From Armillaria gallica (Eukaryota > Basidiomycota > Agaricomycetes > Agaricales > Physalacriaceae), in NCBI GenBank assembly GCA_037576215.1, contig JBANDB010000001.1, positions 3,782,001-3,846,000 of the forward strand: a stretch of 64,000 nucleotides of DNA, in the 5' to 3' direction. Numbering within the stretch: the first letter of the stretch is position 1; each line of letters starts with the position of its first letter. The notes under the pieces were generated by a model. The model was not told the DNA's origin. It was given only the letters and a program-made list of their open reading frames with translations, and did not search any database. The position numbers and the translations under genes are program-made. Positions 35,438 to 47,591 of the stretch are shown piece by piece.

Positions 35438-35684
35438 GGAGAATCCAATATTTTAGCTTAGAATATTGAATTCTATAACTATTTATTTTTTCAATGTGTT
35501 GGCCTGAAATATTGAGAGATTATTTTAAATATTATTCTGATATTCTTGTACATTGAAAAAATATTGGAAATTTCTCAAATATCACAAATATATTGAAAAT
35601 ATTATCTTAATATTTCAGGCCAACATATTGTAAAAATAAATAGTTATAAAATTTAATATTCTAAGCCAAGATATTGGATTCTCC
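35438..35684. mobile_element. MITE with about 75-bp terminal inverted repeats
   Basis: This 247-bp AT-rich element begins GGAGAATCCAATATT and ends AATATTGGATTCTCC. The inverted repeats extend inward about 75 bp (including 'aactatttattttt' and 'ttggcctgaaatatt' with their complements), leaving a roughly 100-bp AT-rich centre. AT flanks both sides, a possible 2-bp duplication. It interrupts the RT of element L right after its WVDDFVFF-type catalytic box. No transposase is encoded. Confidence 0.85.
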
Positions 35685-35689
35685 ATACA

Positions 35690-37802
35690 GTGTGGGAATC
35701 AGAAAAAGACAAAGTCATCCACCTATTTTATTAGTGCCTTGACTCCCTTATTGAGGAGAATCTTGACCATTGCATCAGCTATTCATCTCCAAATACCTGG
35801 GAGAGGAGATGCTCTGAAGTTTAGACAGGGATCAAGGTGGATGAGGCCATTGAGGGAGATGGCAGTGAAGGGTGGGTTGGTACATTCCTGAATGCTGATT
35901 CAGCATCAAATACTGCCACTTGGGTCCTGCTTGATGCATTTGCAACCTTCAAATAGCATTCTAAAAAAGTGCCCCATGCACACTGGAATTTCTTTGAATC
36001 TATTATTGCATTAATTGAGGTTGTTTTGAGGATGATAAGAATAGAATGTAAGGTATCACTATGTATGGTATTAAGGTCTAGTGGTGTCACTGAGTGTGGG
36101 AAAGATTGATCTACAATGGCTCAGAACTTTCTTAGTTTCTGCAACACTAAGTGGGACTGTACAAAAATGTCCTGGGAAATGTGTTAGCTCTGCTTTGGAG
36201 TGAATATGGTTTTTTTTACCTATCTATGATTCTAATAAGATGGGGTCATATCCTATTGAGAGACACCCAAGTTTTATCTCTTTTGTGTATTTCTCAACTA
36301 GAAATTTATGGTGTGCTGGTAATGTATAATGGTTTCATAGTATAAAGGTATGGTCTAGTCTGTAATTTTCAAAGCCCATCAGAAAATTCTCTTTAATGCC
36401 TTTGGAAATGTCTGTAAATTTGTCGATAGTGTTTGCTTTGATAAGGTATAGGGTCCAGATCTCAATGTTCTTGGTGGCATTGGGGCAGGTTCTGAAAGAG
36501 TGGGAGCCTTTGTCTTCACAGACCATGCAGATGTAGTCAGGTGTGACGATGGTAGGTGGTTTATATTGGTGAGGTTCAACTGTTGACTAAGCATTCGTCA
36601 AGTCACATTGGCATGTGGTGCCCTTCCCATTCTGTGACTTGTAGTTCTGAAACTCATTCTGGAGTACTGCAAACTTAATGTCATTGTCTACAGCCCTTGC
36701 TTTAGCTACTACTGCCTCATTGAGATTGTACTCTGTTAGATAAGAGTTCCAGGCTGTAAGGTTGAAAGTCTCACAAGCCTATGTTTCTGTTATTATAGAT
36801 GTGTTGCCAGAAACCTGAGTTGTAGGCTCTGATGACTGGAAAAAGCTCTCTTGCTCAAGGGAGTTGTATCAACTGACTCCAATGACTACATACCCCCATG
36901 ATGAATTCCATTGCCCTAGGTCCTTGGATGTTATCGCCAAGGTCAAGATCATCCTTCAACCCTTGAGTCATCTGGATAGTGAGGCCCAGCCACTCATCAT
37001 ATATCTTTATCAATTCCTCTAATGCTGCCTTGTGTGATGGTACTGAGAATTTAAGAGTTTCTCCTGCCCCAACAAAGCACTGCTGTTGTTTTCAAGGACC
37101 TAGCAACTTCATCACATCCTCTTGGCATGCCTCTAGTAAGAAAGAGGTGAGGTGTGGGTAATGGTGCATGTCATGGCATAGGTTATGTTTGACTTCTCAG
37201 AGTAAGTTAATGACAGTGGGATTGTACATTGGGACAGCCTGATGGCCTCTCACTACCAGCACTCTTCCATCATGGCTGAAGAGAGTAGCTACTGCAGGCT
37301 CAAAATTATTTTCTACTGGCTGGTGCTAACATGCTGCTTGAAGGTTTTTCATCTCTTGCAAAAGTTCCTCATAACTTGGGTGTCCTTTGTGTGAGCTATT
37401 GATGAGCATCTGACATGTGCTATTAGAGAAATTATGCCTAACTGAACTCAACTTCTCTCCATAGTCGCTTGTCAACACAGACCACAAGATGCCTCATGCC
37501 AACTGACCCTGAGCAACTTGCATTGCTGGGGTGGTCCACACTGAGTGCCTCGAAACAGCACTAGTAAATAAATGTGCTAGAGAGGGATAAGTCCTATATG
37601 AGGTTGAAGGCAGGATGGTGGGAGATGGCAGTGGAGGCAGTGGGTGAGTGCTTCCCATATAGACTATGGAAGAATCTGAGTGTGCTGAGGATGGTTGGAG
37701 AATACTAGCATGGCTACATGCTGAGGAGTGTTTAGTGGTATTGCTGTCTCCACTTTTGGTGCGTTGATGAAGCTGGTGATAGGCACCTGTGAAACTGAGC
37801 AT
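35690..37802 (-). pseudogene. Retroelement L: gag and RT palm
   Basis: From an ATG at 37,802 the minus strand encodes a Ser/Thr/Pro-rich Gag start. A helical part follows (about 37,160-36,600), then a zinc knuckle CMVCEDKGSHSFRTC (about 36,525), where spacing from the second Cys is one residue longer than canonical. RT sequence then has FQCAWGTF and VAVFDAESAFRNVP (about 35,910), and after a frameshift IADAMVKILLNKGVKALIK*VDDFVFF (about 35,770-35,700), where TAG replaces the expected Trp before VDD. The MITE separates it from the RNase H part. Confidence 0.6.
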
Positions 37803-38555
37803 GGCCTAGTGTAAACACACACCAAACCTACACTCAATCCCACTAAACACATATACACACAATCTCCTTAAGTGTGGATGGGAGCAAGGAAATTAATTCC
37901 ACTTGTGCACTGACAGTATCTCAATATATCTCAGTGAGCTCACAAGAATGATGCATGTAACAACATATAATTATCAAGCCAATCTCCAATTCTCTGTTTC
38001 CTTGAAGCTTTTTACAAGAGAGCATGGCAAACCATGCAACCCTCAAGGCAAAGAATATTTCAATAAACAATACATATGGACATGCAGATCCACAAAACAA
38101 CCAAGTCTGGTCAGTGAGCTCACTAAGTACAACCCACCACCAGATCCAATCTATGCACAATGCCACCTTTCTCTTAGTTGCTAAACCTGACTTTCAAACT
38201 TGTCACAATAAAGGCCCTCAGCACTCTCAATCAAATCACAATTATTCTCAGGAACTGTCCCCACAAGTCCTCACACACAGTGTGCTCACTCTAACAATGG
38301 TGCTGTGAGATCCAACTGTGCACACCTGTCACACTTTGTGCAACTGCTAGAACAGCTCAATCTGGCTGATTTCCTTGCAACTACTTCTAGACCTACACAG
38401 ATGCCAGCACAATACAATCTCTCTCTCTTACACTGAACTAGAAAAGGAACAGAGCTCTCTCTCAGATCTAACCAAGTAAACTTCTCAAGACAGGCACAGT
38501 GTCACTGCCTCTGAATCTCTTTCTTATCTCAAGTAAACCGAAGTTTGTATCTAAA
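37803..38555. other. Probable 5' LTR/leader of element L, cut by element G
   Basis: No ORF is convincing. Its position immediately upstream of the L gag start, and the clean interruption by G at 38,560, suggest it is the L LTR or leader, with the remainder beyond 51,550. Repeated 'gtgagctcact' phrases occur at about 37,932, 38,113 and 51,570. I could not find a second L LTR to confirm. Confidence 0.35.
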
Positions 38556-38560
38556 ATTTC

Positions 38561-38755
38561 TATAAAGATTCCTTAGTCTTGCATCACACAAAGTAGTGTA
38601 GACCAATGTATATGGTAAACTACTTGCATATACAAGATGGTAAAAGAATAAAAGACAAATTTCAATAAGAAATTTGTCACGACTTAAGTACTACTAGATA
38701 AGATCAAAGATAAGATAAGATGATATAACTTAGTGGCATAACCACTCCCATTACA
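38561..38755 (-). repeat. 3' LTR of element G
   Basis: 195 bp; near-identical in sequence to the copy at 51,355-51,549, with differences mainly transitions. The first plus-strand bases are TATAAAG instead of TGTAAAG, so the terminal CA of the LTR has become TA. Confidence 0.88.
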
Positions 38756-38792
38756 CACCCCCAGTTGGGATTGCCTCTAGGGAATCCTATGA

Positions 38793-38956
38793 TCAATCAA
38801 GGGGAACAAACATCTCTTCATCCACCTTGGCAACTACATTGGTCATGTTGGAGGGACTGGGGTTATTGTTGGGGACATTATCCGTGCTAGAACCGATGGT
38901 TTGCCCAGGGTCTACAATGATGGATAAATGGGTAATGTCCACATCTAGGGATCCAG
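38793..38956 (-). pseudogene. Element G C-terminal coding tail
   Basis: A frame reading GSLDVDITHLSIIVDPG and ending EEMFVPLD before TGA lies between repeat H and the polypurine tract. It follows the protease in the same direction and is probably the end of the gag-protease polyprotein. No domain is recognised. Confidence 0.45.
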
Positions 38957-39370
38957 TGATGAGCCTCCAGGCTCTGTACACTCAGAATTTGTGGATTTAT
39001 CCATTCATCACCCAATACCTTCAAAACAATGCCATTATAATCCTCACATACTCCATAATACTGCCAACACTCAATAATACCACAGATTTTCACAGTATAA
39101 GCCACAAACACCCAGATACAGTCCTAAAACCATGACATCCACTCCTCACACACTCTGTTATCCTTCTCAGCTTGCCTCGCATCACAATTACCGTATCTTA
39201 TCACGGCAAGGCACCTTTGATCAACAATCATCCTAAAATGGGGTTGCTACATCACTCAGAAGCATCTGGTTGATGTGCTCATCAATCATTTAATGAAATG
39301 ACATGATTGATGTGAGTATCCTCCCAGCTACAATAATTACAGCTACGGCAACTATAGACTGCATTTATCT
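38957..39370. repeat. Repeat H, copy 2, inside element G
   Basis: It is similar to 24,091-24,440 of element J, beginning at the same 'tgatgagcctccaggctctgtac'. Here it interrupts the G polyprotein directly after the protease, where the frame shifts from HGVILD into unrelated sequence. The copy has diverged from that in J. Confidence 0.6.
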
Positions 39371-39562
39371 AATATTACCCCATGCCATTGCATAAATGGG
39401 GTACCTATCAGCAAGTCATACCTATTGATATTTACTACATCCACATATTTAGTGGACATAGTTCCTGCTAATTCCATTTTGGCCATAGTACCAAAATTGA
39501 TCTTGGAGTGGCTCCCTACAGTTCCCAACTGTAAGGTTACAGGCTCTATTAGGTTGAATACC
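39371..39562 (-). pseudogene. Element G protease, C-terminal half
   Basis: The minus strand encodes NLIEPVTLQLGTVGSHSK through YDLLIGTPFM and HGVILD, the second half of a retropepsin-like domain. The first half with the active site is at 48,285-48,400, on the other side of element E, whose insertion split the gene. Confidence 0.8.
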
Positions 39563-39567
39563 AGAGC

Positions 39568-40093
39568 TGTTATGCGCATGCCGCTGGCCTCCGCTTCACA
39601 CCCATTCCAACTTCAATTGTAACACTAGCATTCCTCACTATCGGACTCCATGGCCTCTGACCGCTTACCATTACTGTTCCATTTGATATTTCATTTATCA
39701 TTTCATTTTACTATTTCACATATTAACTCTAGAACCCGAATCCAGTAGTGAACAGACCACCGCCGGAGTCCATCGGACTCCGACTCGGATTTACCTACTC
39801 ATATATATACCATAGAAATACTTGTAGATACTCAGTTCAAATATCAACTTGGTTTAGCCAAATCTCTCTCTGACTCCAAGTCTAATCTATCGCTCTCCAA
39901 GTCCGCGGCCTCCGCTCCGTTGGACTACCTTTACTCTCTATCCAAACCTTTGCTCTCCGCGGACTCTGCTCCGCAATCCAATCTTAGGGCTTTGGCTCAA
40001 GGGTGACATTGCTAATAGCTTCGCCAAAGCCCACGCACTCTGCGGACCTCTGCTTGTGCAAGTTATCTTTGCCTATTTGGCACGTCCCTAACA
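39568..40093 (+). repeat. 5' LTR of element E
   Basis: 526 bp, TGTTATGCGC to CCCTAACA. Compared with the 3' LTR, the differences I see are transitions (for example GCGC/GCAC, CCGC/CCAC, CCGG/CCAG). The immediate downstream leader 'gtatattcgaactcaacc' is conserved in copy C and should contain the primer-binding site, but no standard tRNA 3'-end match (TGG...) abuts the LTR. Confidence 0.93.
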
Positions 40094-40138
40094 GTATATT
40101 CGAACTCAACCCCTTGAGTCAAATTTTTTCTCTAAATC

Positions 40139-41700
40139 ATGACAACCACATATACTTACCCTCCAGAGACAGGCAAAGGCCTGAAACGAAAAACACCAAT
40201 CTTTTCCATGGATGACATAGCAGCATCCACATCCAAGGAAAATCCAGAGCTTTTCGGATTGGCCTCTGTTGGAGGACAACCATCCTGTAGGGAAACCTAC
40301 AGCCACTCCAGTTTCACTGCTCGTCAATCCGACAACTACGGTTCTCCTAACCCTTTCAGTACTCCACCACCCGATGACCTTCTACATCACTGAAGGACAG
40401 GCATATTCGACGGATACCGAGAAAATCTGGATCCACATACCCCAGTACCTCAACCCACCTCCAATGGGGAGCAAACGGACACCATGGCATCCGATGATTC
40501 CAGAGGCGAAACCAATACCCCCACTCATCCTCTGAATCGACACAACCAGGGTGATGATAGTTCTGACTCCCCAGGTAGCCTGAACAGACCCAGAGGCCCC
40601 GGAGGTCCTGGAGGCCCCAACGGACCAGGTGGTCCTGGTGGTCCCGGAGGTTCCAGAGGGCCTGGAGGTCCCAATGGACCAGGAGGACTGGGTGGACCCA
40701 ACAACAATGTTCCCAATGAGCAAGAATTCTTACAAGAATTCATGAACCTGTTGTGTGGGGTTTCCACTTCGCTAAACAATCCTTGACCCAACAACATCTG
40801 TACCAAGGTCAAAGAACCTGATACATTTGATGGCTCCGACCTGTAGAAGCTTAAGGCTTTCATTGTCTCCCTCCAGTTGAACTTTAATGACAGACCCACT
40901 GCTTTTGCAGTGGATGCCAGTAAAGTCAACTATGCCATCTCCTTCCTTTCTGGCACCGCTCTTGACTGGTTTGAACCAGACATCCTCCGTCTCAATCCGT
41001 GGAATCTGCCAGCATGGCAATACTCTTACGCCGCCTTCCTTGATGAACTTTGAACCAACTTTGGTCCTTTCGATGCCATAGGAGATGCTGAGGATGCCCT
41101 TGAACATCTCTGTATGTGCGACGGAGACCAAATCATGAAGTACATGGTTCAGTTCAATCAATACGCCTCCCAAGTTGGCTACGGCAACAATTCCCTTCAC
41201 CATGCTTTCTACCGCGGACTTTGTACACGCATTAAGGATGATATGGCTCACCACGGAAAACCTAACAATCTCCATGATATGTGCTTCCTAGCCCAAGAAC
41301 TCGATGCTCACTATTGGACTCAGAGGACTGAGATATCCCATGAAAATCAGGAAAACAAGTCCTCTGGTTCATACTCCAACAACCCTAAATCCAAGGGTTC
41401 CAATTCCAACTCCAGTTCTTTGACTTCCGGATCAGCTCCGAAGTCTTCCAATTCCAACTCCTCGGGATCCACTTCCAACCCCAAGCCCTATGCTGATAAG
41501 CTAGGCAAAGATGGCCATCTTACTCAAGAAGAAAAGGACTGCTGCTGAAAGAACAACCTCTGTATGTTCTGTGGAGGCAAGCACAAGACCAAGGACTGCA
41601 ACAAACGCAAGGCTGCAGCTCCCACTAAAGGCCGTGCTGCAGAAGTCAAAGAACCTGTACCTGCCTCTGAGGATCCGGCCCCGACGGAGCCAGAAAACTA
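40139..41700 (+). pseudogene. Element E gag with Gly-Pro-Gly repeats
   Basis: The ATG at 40,139 (MTTTYTYPPE) opens a frame continuing, across stops, to a TAG near 41,698. At about 40,590-40,705 there is a collagen-like run of repeated GPGGPGG. A capsid-like helical region follows ([19 protein letters not shown], then FLDEL.TNFGPFD), a Ser/Asn-rich linker, and a zinc knuckle CMFCGGKHKTKDC (about 41,560; C-x2-C-x3-H-x4-C). Stops at about 40,391, 40,784, 41,049 and 41,546 are TGA at likely Arg codons, and 40,843 is TAG for likely Gln. Protease is in a different frame, so a frameshift or ribosomal slip separates gag from pol. Confidence 0.85.
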
Positions 41701-41721
41701 GAGGGCAGCCCTGTATCCTCC

Positions 41722-44700
41722 GTGCGAGATCAGGGTTGCATTGACTGTAATCGCACACAGGAGGTTGTCACCCTCAACACCGCCGCTCTTTCCAATCATT
41801 CACTCACTGTACCACTCTCCTCTGAAATTGGCTCCGGTATGGAGTCTGACAATTCTCCAATCATTACTATCCTTCGTTTCCTTGCCTTGGTTGACTCTGG
41901 TTCTAGCCATTGTTTCATCAACTCCAAATATGTTGAGGATCACAACCTTCCTACCAAACCTATCCCTCCTGTCCAACTTCGGCTCCTTGACGGCTCCGCC
42001 GGATCTCACATTTCTCAATCCATTACCCTTCCAGTCCGTTTCCCTTCTGGAGACATCATCTCTATCGACTTTTATGTCACTCGTCTAGATTCATCCTGTA
42101 ACATTGTTCTGGGATACAACTGGCTCTCCCGCTGCAATCCGTTGATTGACTAGGCAAAGCACAGTATCACTTTCCATTCACCATTACCAGGTGTTTCTCC
42201 CCCTGCAAGCGCTTCCGCGGTCTCCAATGCAACTGCATCTAACCACATGGACATTCCTCATCCAACCCCTATTCCCAATTCCACCCTGGCTCCTAAGCCA
42301 ATTCCGAGATCCCAATGAACTCCGCTGCCATACGAACCCATCTATTCCTACCCTACCATTCCTTCCTTTTCTGCATCGGTTACCCCAAAGATATCTATCA
42401 TCTCCATGGCCTCTTTTGTTTGAGCATGTGCTGAAGATGGAGCTCAACAATACACCCTCCAACCTTCTGCACCTAGCATCAGCGGAATGGCCAGTTCTGT
42501 GGCCCCGCCAGATATGACAGATGTACCAGCAGAATATCACGACTTTGCTGATGTTTTCAGTGACTCGCTCTCTGAGAAACTCCCTGAGCATAGACCATAT
42601 GACCTCAAGATCAATATTGAGGAAGGAACATCTCCTCCGCTTGGTCCAATTTACTCCCTCTCGGAGTCCGAGCTCAAAGCATTACATGAGTTTATTGACG
42701 ATAATCTCTGTAGTGGATTCATCACACCTTCACATTCTCCCCACAGAGCTCCGGTGCTTTTTGTCAAGAAAAAGACCGGAGAACTCCATCTTTGTGTCGA
42801 TTTCCATGGCTTAAACAAGATATCCAAGAAAGACCGTTATCCCCTTCCACTCATTTCCGACCTCCTAGACTCTGCCCGCATCTATACCAAACTTGATCTT
42901 CGACATGCCTATCATCTTGTATGCATAGCTGAAGGTGATGAATGGAAAACAGCCTTCTGGACCCGTTACGGCTCTTTCGAATGGTGTGTCATGCCTTTTG
43001 GGCTTACCAATGCTCCCGCAGCATTCCAACACTTCATGAACGACATTTTTGCTGACATGCTTGATGTTTCCGTAGTCGTATACCTTGACAACATCCTCAT
43101 ATATTCTGACAACTCCATGGAGCACTTGGAACACGTACGCGAGGTTCTGCGCAGACTAAGAGCAAACGGGCTCTACTGCAAAGGATCCAAATGCGAGTTT
43201 CACCAGGACTCCGTGGAATATCTAGGCTACATTCTCTCACCGGAGGGCCTCCGCATGTCTGAAGACAAGGTCAAGGCCATTTTAGATTGGCCAGTTCCAC
43301 AGAAAGTTAAGGATATCCAATCCTTCCTTGGCTTTGCCAATTTCTACTGCCGTTTTATCCACGAGTACAGTGACATCGTTATTCCTCTAACTCGCCTCAC
43401 ACGCAAAGGAACTCCATGGAAATTCGATGACAAATGCATGGCCGCTTTCAATGAACTAAAGCAAGCCTTCACTCATGCCCCTATCCTCACTCATTGGGTC
43501 CCTGACCGGCAATTAGTTGTGGAGACCGACGCCTCCAACTACGCCATTGCTGCTATCCTCTCTATCTACCTTGACGATGGCGAAATCCACCCTATCGCTT
43601 TCCTATCCCGGAGCCTACACAATGCTGAACTCAACTACGACACCCATGATAAAGAGCTTCTAGCTATCTTTGAAGCCTTTAAATACTGGCATCACTACCT
43701 TGAAGGCTCCACGGATCCGATCGACATCGTAACAGACCACAAGAATCTGGAATATTTTTCAACCACCAAGATTCTCACCCAACGGCAAGTCCGGTGGTCT
43801 GAATACCTATCCCAATTCAATCTAGTAATCCGCTTCCAACTGGGGAAACTCGGAGGAAAACTGGACGCACTCACTAGACAATGGGACGTCTATCCAAAAG
43901 AGGGGGATAGTCAATACGCAGCAGTCAATCCTCATAATTTCCGTCCTGTATTCACTCAAGAACAACTCTCCATGTCTCTCCACGCTACTTTCCTTGAAGG
44001 CCCTACCCTCTGTGCTAGTGCTATAATGGATATTGACAAGCTCCATTTAGATATTAAGCAAGCACAATCATCTGACTCTGTGGCTTCCAACAGTTTCCGT
44101 CAGGCCAAATCCTCCACTCCCACTTCCCCCTCTCGGTGGTCTGTAGATGAATCAGACATTCTCCGTCTTGATAATCACATCTATGTTCCGGACTCCAAGG
44201 ATCTCCATCTCTGTGTCTTACAAAACAATCACGATCACATCTTGGCAGGTCATTTTGGCCAAAATCGGACCTTGGAATTGGTCTGACAGAACTATACCTG
44301 GCCACAGATGTGTGAATATGTTCACCACTATGTCAAATCTTGTACAGTTTGTGGTCGCAACAAGACACCTAGACATTGTCCCTACAGGTTACTTAAACCC
44401 CTGCCAGTTCCGGAATGCCCATGGGATTCCATTTCAATGGATTTCATTGAACAGTTACCAGACTCCAACGGATTCACTGCTATCCTTGTAGTAATCGACC
44501 GTGCAAGCAAGCAAGCCATCTTCATCCCTACACACAATACCATTAATTCCGAAGAACTCACCTGGTTATTCATCATTCACGTTTTCTCTAAACATGGCAT
44601 CCCTAACCACATCACCTCTGACCGTGGCTCCGAATTTGTCTCCCAATTCATGTGTGCCCTTGCCAAAGCCCTCAACATGGAACTTCACTTCACTTCCGGA

Positions 44701-45520
44701 TATCATCCAGAGGCCGACGGACAAACAGAATGTGCAAACCAAACCTTGGAACAGTACATCTGCATCTATTGTTCTTATCAACAGGACAACTGGGATTTAC
44801 TACTACCCATTGCCGAATTTGCATACAACAATGCTCCGAACGTCTCCACCAGAATCTCTCCATTCTTTGCCAACAAAGGCTATCACCCTAATATCACTGT
44901 TCACCCTGAACGTGATATTGCCTCCGCTTGGGCCCGCGACTTTGTAGTCAACCTAGATGAACTACACCAATTCCTATGCGACGAAATCACTCAGGTGCAG
45001 TCTCACTACAAGATCCAAGCAGACAAGCACAGGAATCCAGCTCCCCCCTTCAAAGTAGGTGACAGGGTCTTCCTTAGCTCCAAGCATATCAAGACTACTC
45101 GTCCTACCATGAAATTCGCAGAGAAATTTCTTGGCCCATTCAAAATCATAGCTCAACCTGGCTCCCATTCCTTCATGCTCAAACTCCCATCGGACCTCCA
45201 TGCCATTCATCCTGTCTTCCATGTATCACAACTTGAACTGGTAGAAGAAAACACTATTCCCAATTGCACTCAACCTCCGCCGCCTCCAGTGGAAGTCGAT
45301 GGTGAAGAGCAGTACAAAATAGCTCAGATCCTAGACTCCAAGATTGACCGCCGGTTCCAGTGTCCCCTTCTCTACAGGATTCAATGGTTAGGCTATGAAG
45401 GAACTGACAAAGAATTTGCATAGTTACCGGCCACCAAGTTCTCCACGGACAATTTCATCGAGGATTTCCACCGTCACTATCCAGACAAACCAGGACTATT
45501 AGCCAAAGTCACCATCTGAA
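41722..45520 (+). pseudogene. Element E pol: protease, RT, RNase H, integrase, chromodomain
   Basis: Protease LVDSGSSHCFI at about 41,890. TAG at 42,151 replaces expected Trp. The longest open stretch, 42,487-44,286, has RT motifs (KKKTGELHLCVDFHGLNK; VVYLDNILIYS, where the usual second Asp of YxDD is Asn; LGYILSPEG) and RNase H (VETDAS, TDHKNLEYF). TGA at 44,284 replaces expected Arg, then 44,308-45,423 encodes the integrase zinc region (CTVCGRNK), core (SMDFIEQLP, ITSDRGSEF, EADGQTE) and the GDRVFLSSKHI tail. A chromodomain (YKIAQILDSKID, YRIQWLGYEG) is cut by TAG at 45,421 for expected Trp. The YLDN substitution is D to N (GAC to AAC), another G-to-A change, and would itself inactivate RT. 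Confidence 0.95.
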
Positions 45521-45830
45521 AATCTACCATTTAACTTCTCCCTCACCTGTAACATTATCGGTCTCCACCAGCTCCGACCTCTCTTATTTCAAACAGAATC
45601 CACAAAACCTATTGCAAATTCATTTCCTAAATGGGACTGGCCTCCAGCGGAATCCATATGCTGTATTTCATATTCATTTCCTGCTCTCTATTGCAAATAG
45701 TCTTCTCATCTCCCACTTTATTACAAGTCAACAAGAATTGGGGCCCCACAGGCCCTGGATACATTCAAAACATACAAAAAAATCTATATACGCATGTAAA
45801 AAGTCCAAGAAGAATGATGTCCGGAGGTAT

Positions 45831-47591
45831 TTAAGCATCGGAACCACCCACAGCATTTGCTGCCCCTGCCATCTCCACATCCCATTCCCCTGCCGGCACT
45901 TCTCCCTCCTCTGCGGAATCTGACTTCTCTACGCTATCCTCATCCTTGTCCTCTCCACTGGAAGCCGCCGCGGAATCCGACTCCAAGACGAATAGGTTAT
46001 CGAGGGCAGGAATGCCCAAGTCATCCCCGTACAGTTTCCTCCCTTTCCGAACCGCACCATCCAAAATCTTCTCTTCCGGATCTGAATCCTCCACCATGAA
46101 GTCCTCGCAATGTTTATGTAGGTGCTCCTTCCAAAACTGCCATTCAGACCGGTGACCTCCCAACTTGTAGAACTCGTTCCTTGTAGCTTGGAACAGTTCG
46201 CATCACATCTTCATGGTCCCAATCATTTCTGGGCCACCGGTGCCATATCAGAACTGTTGATTGGCAATCTCGTATGGATCCTGGGGATCGACCCTCTCAG
46301 GCTCCAACAGACCCCCTTGCCTCAACTGCGCAATGTCACGGTCCAGCCAGAATCCCATCACCTGCCGGAGCGCCTTGCTATTCACCCCCTCTAAATCATG
46401 CAACTTGGCACACGACGCCTTCCACTCCTCTGTATCGGACTCCAAAAGAAGATCCCTTGGCGACTTGATATCTTCTATATGATAGTCGTTGCAGAGGTCG
46501 CCAACACAGCTCCAGAGAGAAGCGACTTCTTCTGTTAAACTGTTGACTTTCCCAGCCAGTACAGTCATGGTCACCACCAAATTTTGAAGAACCTCTGAAA
46601 CCTCATTGGAGCCGACGGCGAGCGAGGAAGTTGCTCCCTTGTTGAAAGAACAAGCAGATTTCTTGATCTTGCAATGAGAGCAAGTCTGCCCTCAGTTGGA
46701 CCTTTCGGAGGCCGGTTTCGCAAAACATCTGACATTATCCAGACGGCATCACATACAACGCTCTGAAACTGAAGTCAGTAAGCAATAAGCCACCGGAGGA
46801 AAACACCTACTAGTTCCCGAAAATTCATCTTCGCCCTCCGCGGGGCCTGTGACCTCCAACTTTACCCTCTTACTAGGGCCAGTCACCCCCTCCTCCCCAC
46901 TATCCACCACACTCGCAGATGTCACCGGCTGTTTCCTTTTCCTCACTTCCACAGTGGACATCACGGAATCTGTCGCCCTCCGTTTTCCTTCGCACTTCTC
47001 CTTCAATTGTTGAAGTACATGCGCCTTTGACGCCTCCGACAACTCCCCCTCACTATCACCATCAGTTCCCTTCTCCTCCTGCAACAACTCCACCGCATCC
47101 AGGAGTACGCCGGACTCCGTCACCTTCTTAGCCTTCTCTTGTTTCTTCTGTTCCTTCCTCAATTTCCTCGCAGCATCCTTTTTCTCTTTTTTAGCCAAGT
47201 CATCCTTTCTTTTCTTCTCTGTGGCCTCCTCAAGTTCCTTGGCCTTCAAATCCTCCAGCCTTTTCTTCTCCGCAGCATCCTCCTGCTCCTTCAACAAATG
47301 GAGCCGCTCCTCCTCCTGTCTTCTCTCCTCCACCTTCCTTTTCTCCTTAGCTTTCTGCTTCATAACCTCAACCTTCGCAGCCTGCGCCTCTCGCACCAAC
47401 CTCAACTTTTCATCCTGCTCCGCCGCCGCCTTTGCCTCCTTCCAAGCAGCATGTTTGGCCACGGCCTCCACATAATGCTCCTCTGCGGCAGCCCGAGCTT
47501 CGATCTCCTCAACTGAAATATCCTTGGGGGTCAGGGCCAACTCATAAGGCTCAGGTGTTACGGAGAGGCAGTATTCGACGGTTTGCGACAT
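45831..47591 (-). CDS. Antisense gene inside element E: coiled-coil, Zn2Cys6-like protein
   Basis: On the strand opposite to gag-pol an ATG at 47,591 (MSQTVEYCLS) or 47,696 opens a frame of about 260 codons. It holds a long Ala/Glu/Lys-rich coiled coil (about residues 30-150) and a basic, NLS-like stretch (KRRATD...VRKRKQP). A likely 42-nt intron (GTAGGT...TTCAG, about 46,812-46,771) joins it to a second part. There the cysteines are spaced C-x2-C-x6-C-x14-C-x2-C-x6-C (about 46,760-46,660), close to a fungal Zn(II)2Cys6 cluster. A helical domain (EVSEVLQNLVVTMTVLAGKV on) and an acidic Glu/Asp-rich C-terminus ending at TAA 45,832 follow. Four in-frame TGA codons occur, two inside the cysteine region, each explicable as CGA to TGA. 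It may be a DNA-binding or regulatory factor carried by the element. Function not shown. Confidence 0.6.

Noticed and set aside
20122..45520. Reading TGA as an arginine codon in this organism
   Set aside because: The intact host genes fimbrin and ATP-citrate lyase end in TGA and contain none internally. TAG and TAA also interrupt the retroelements at Trp/Gln positions. Decay of CGA explains all of it without recoding.
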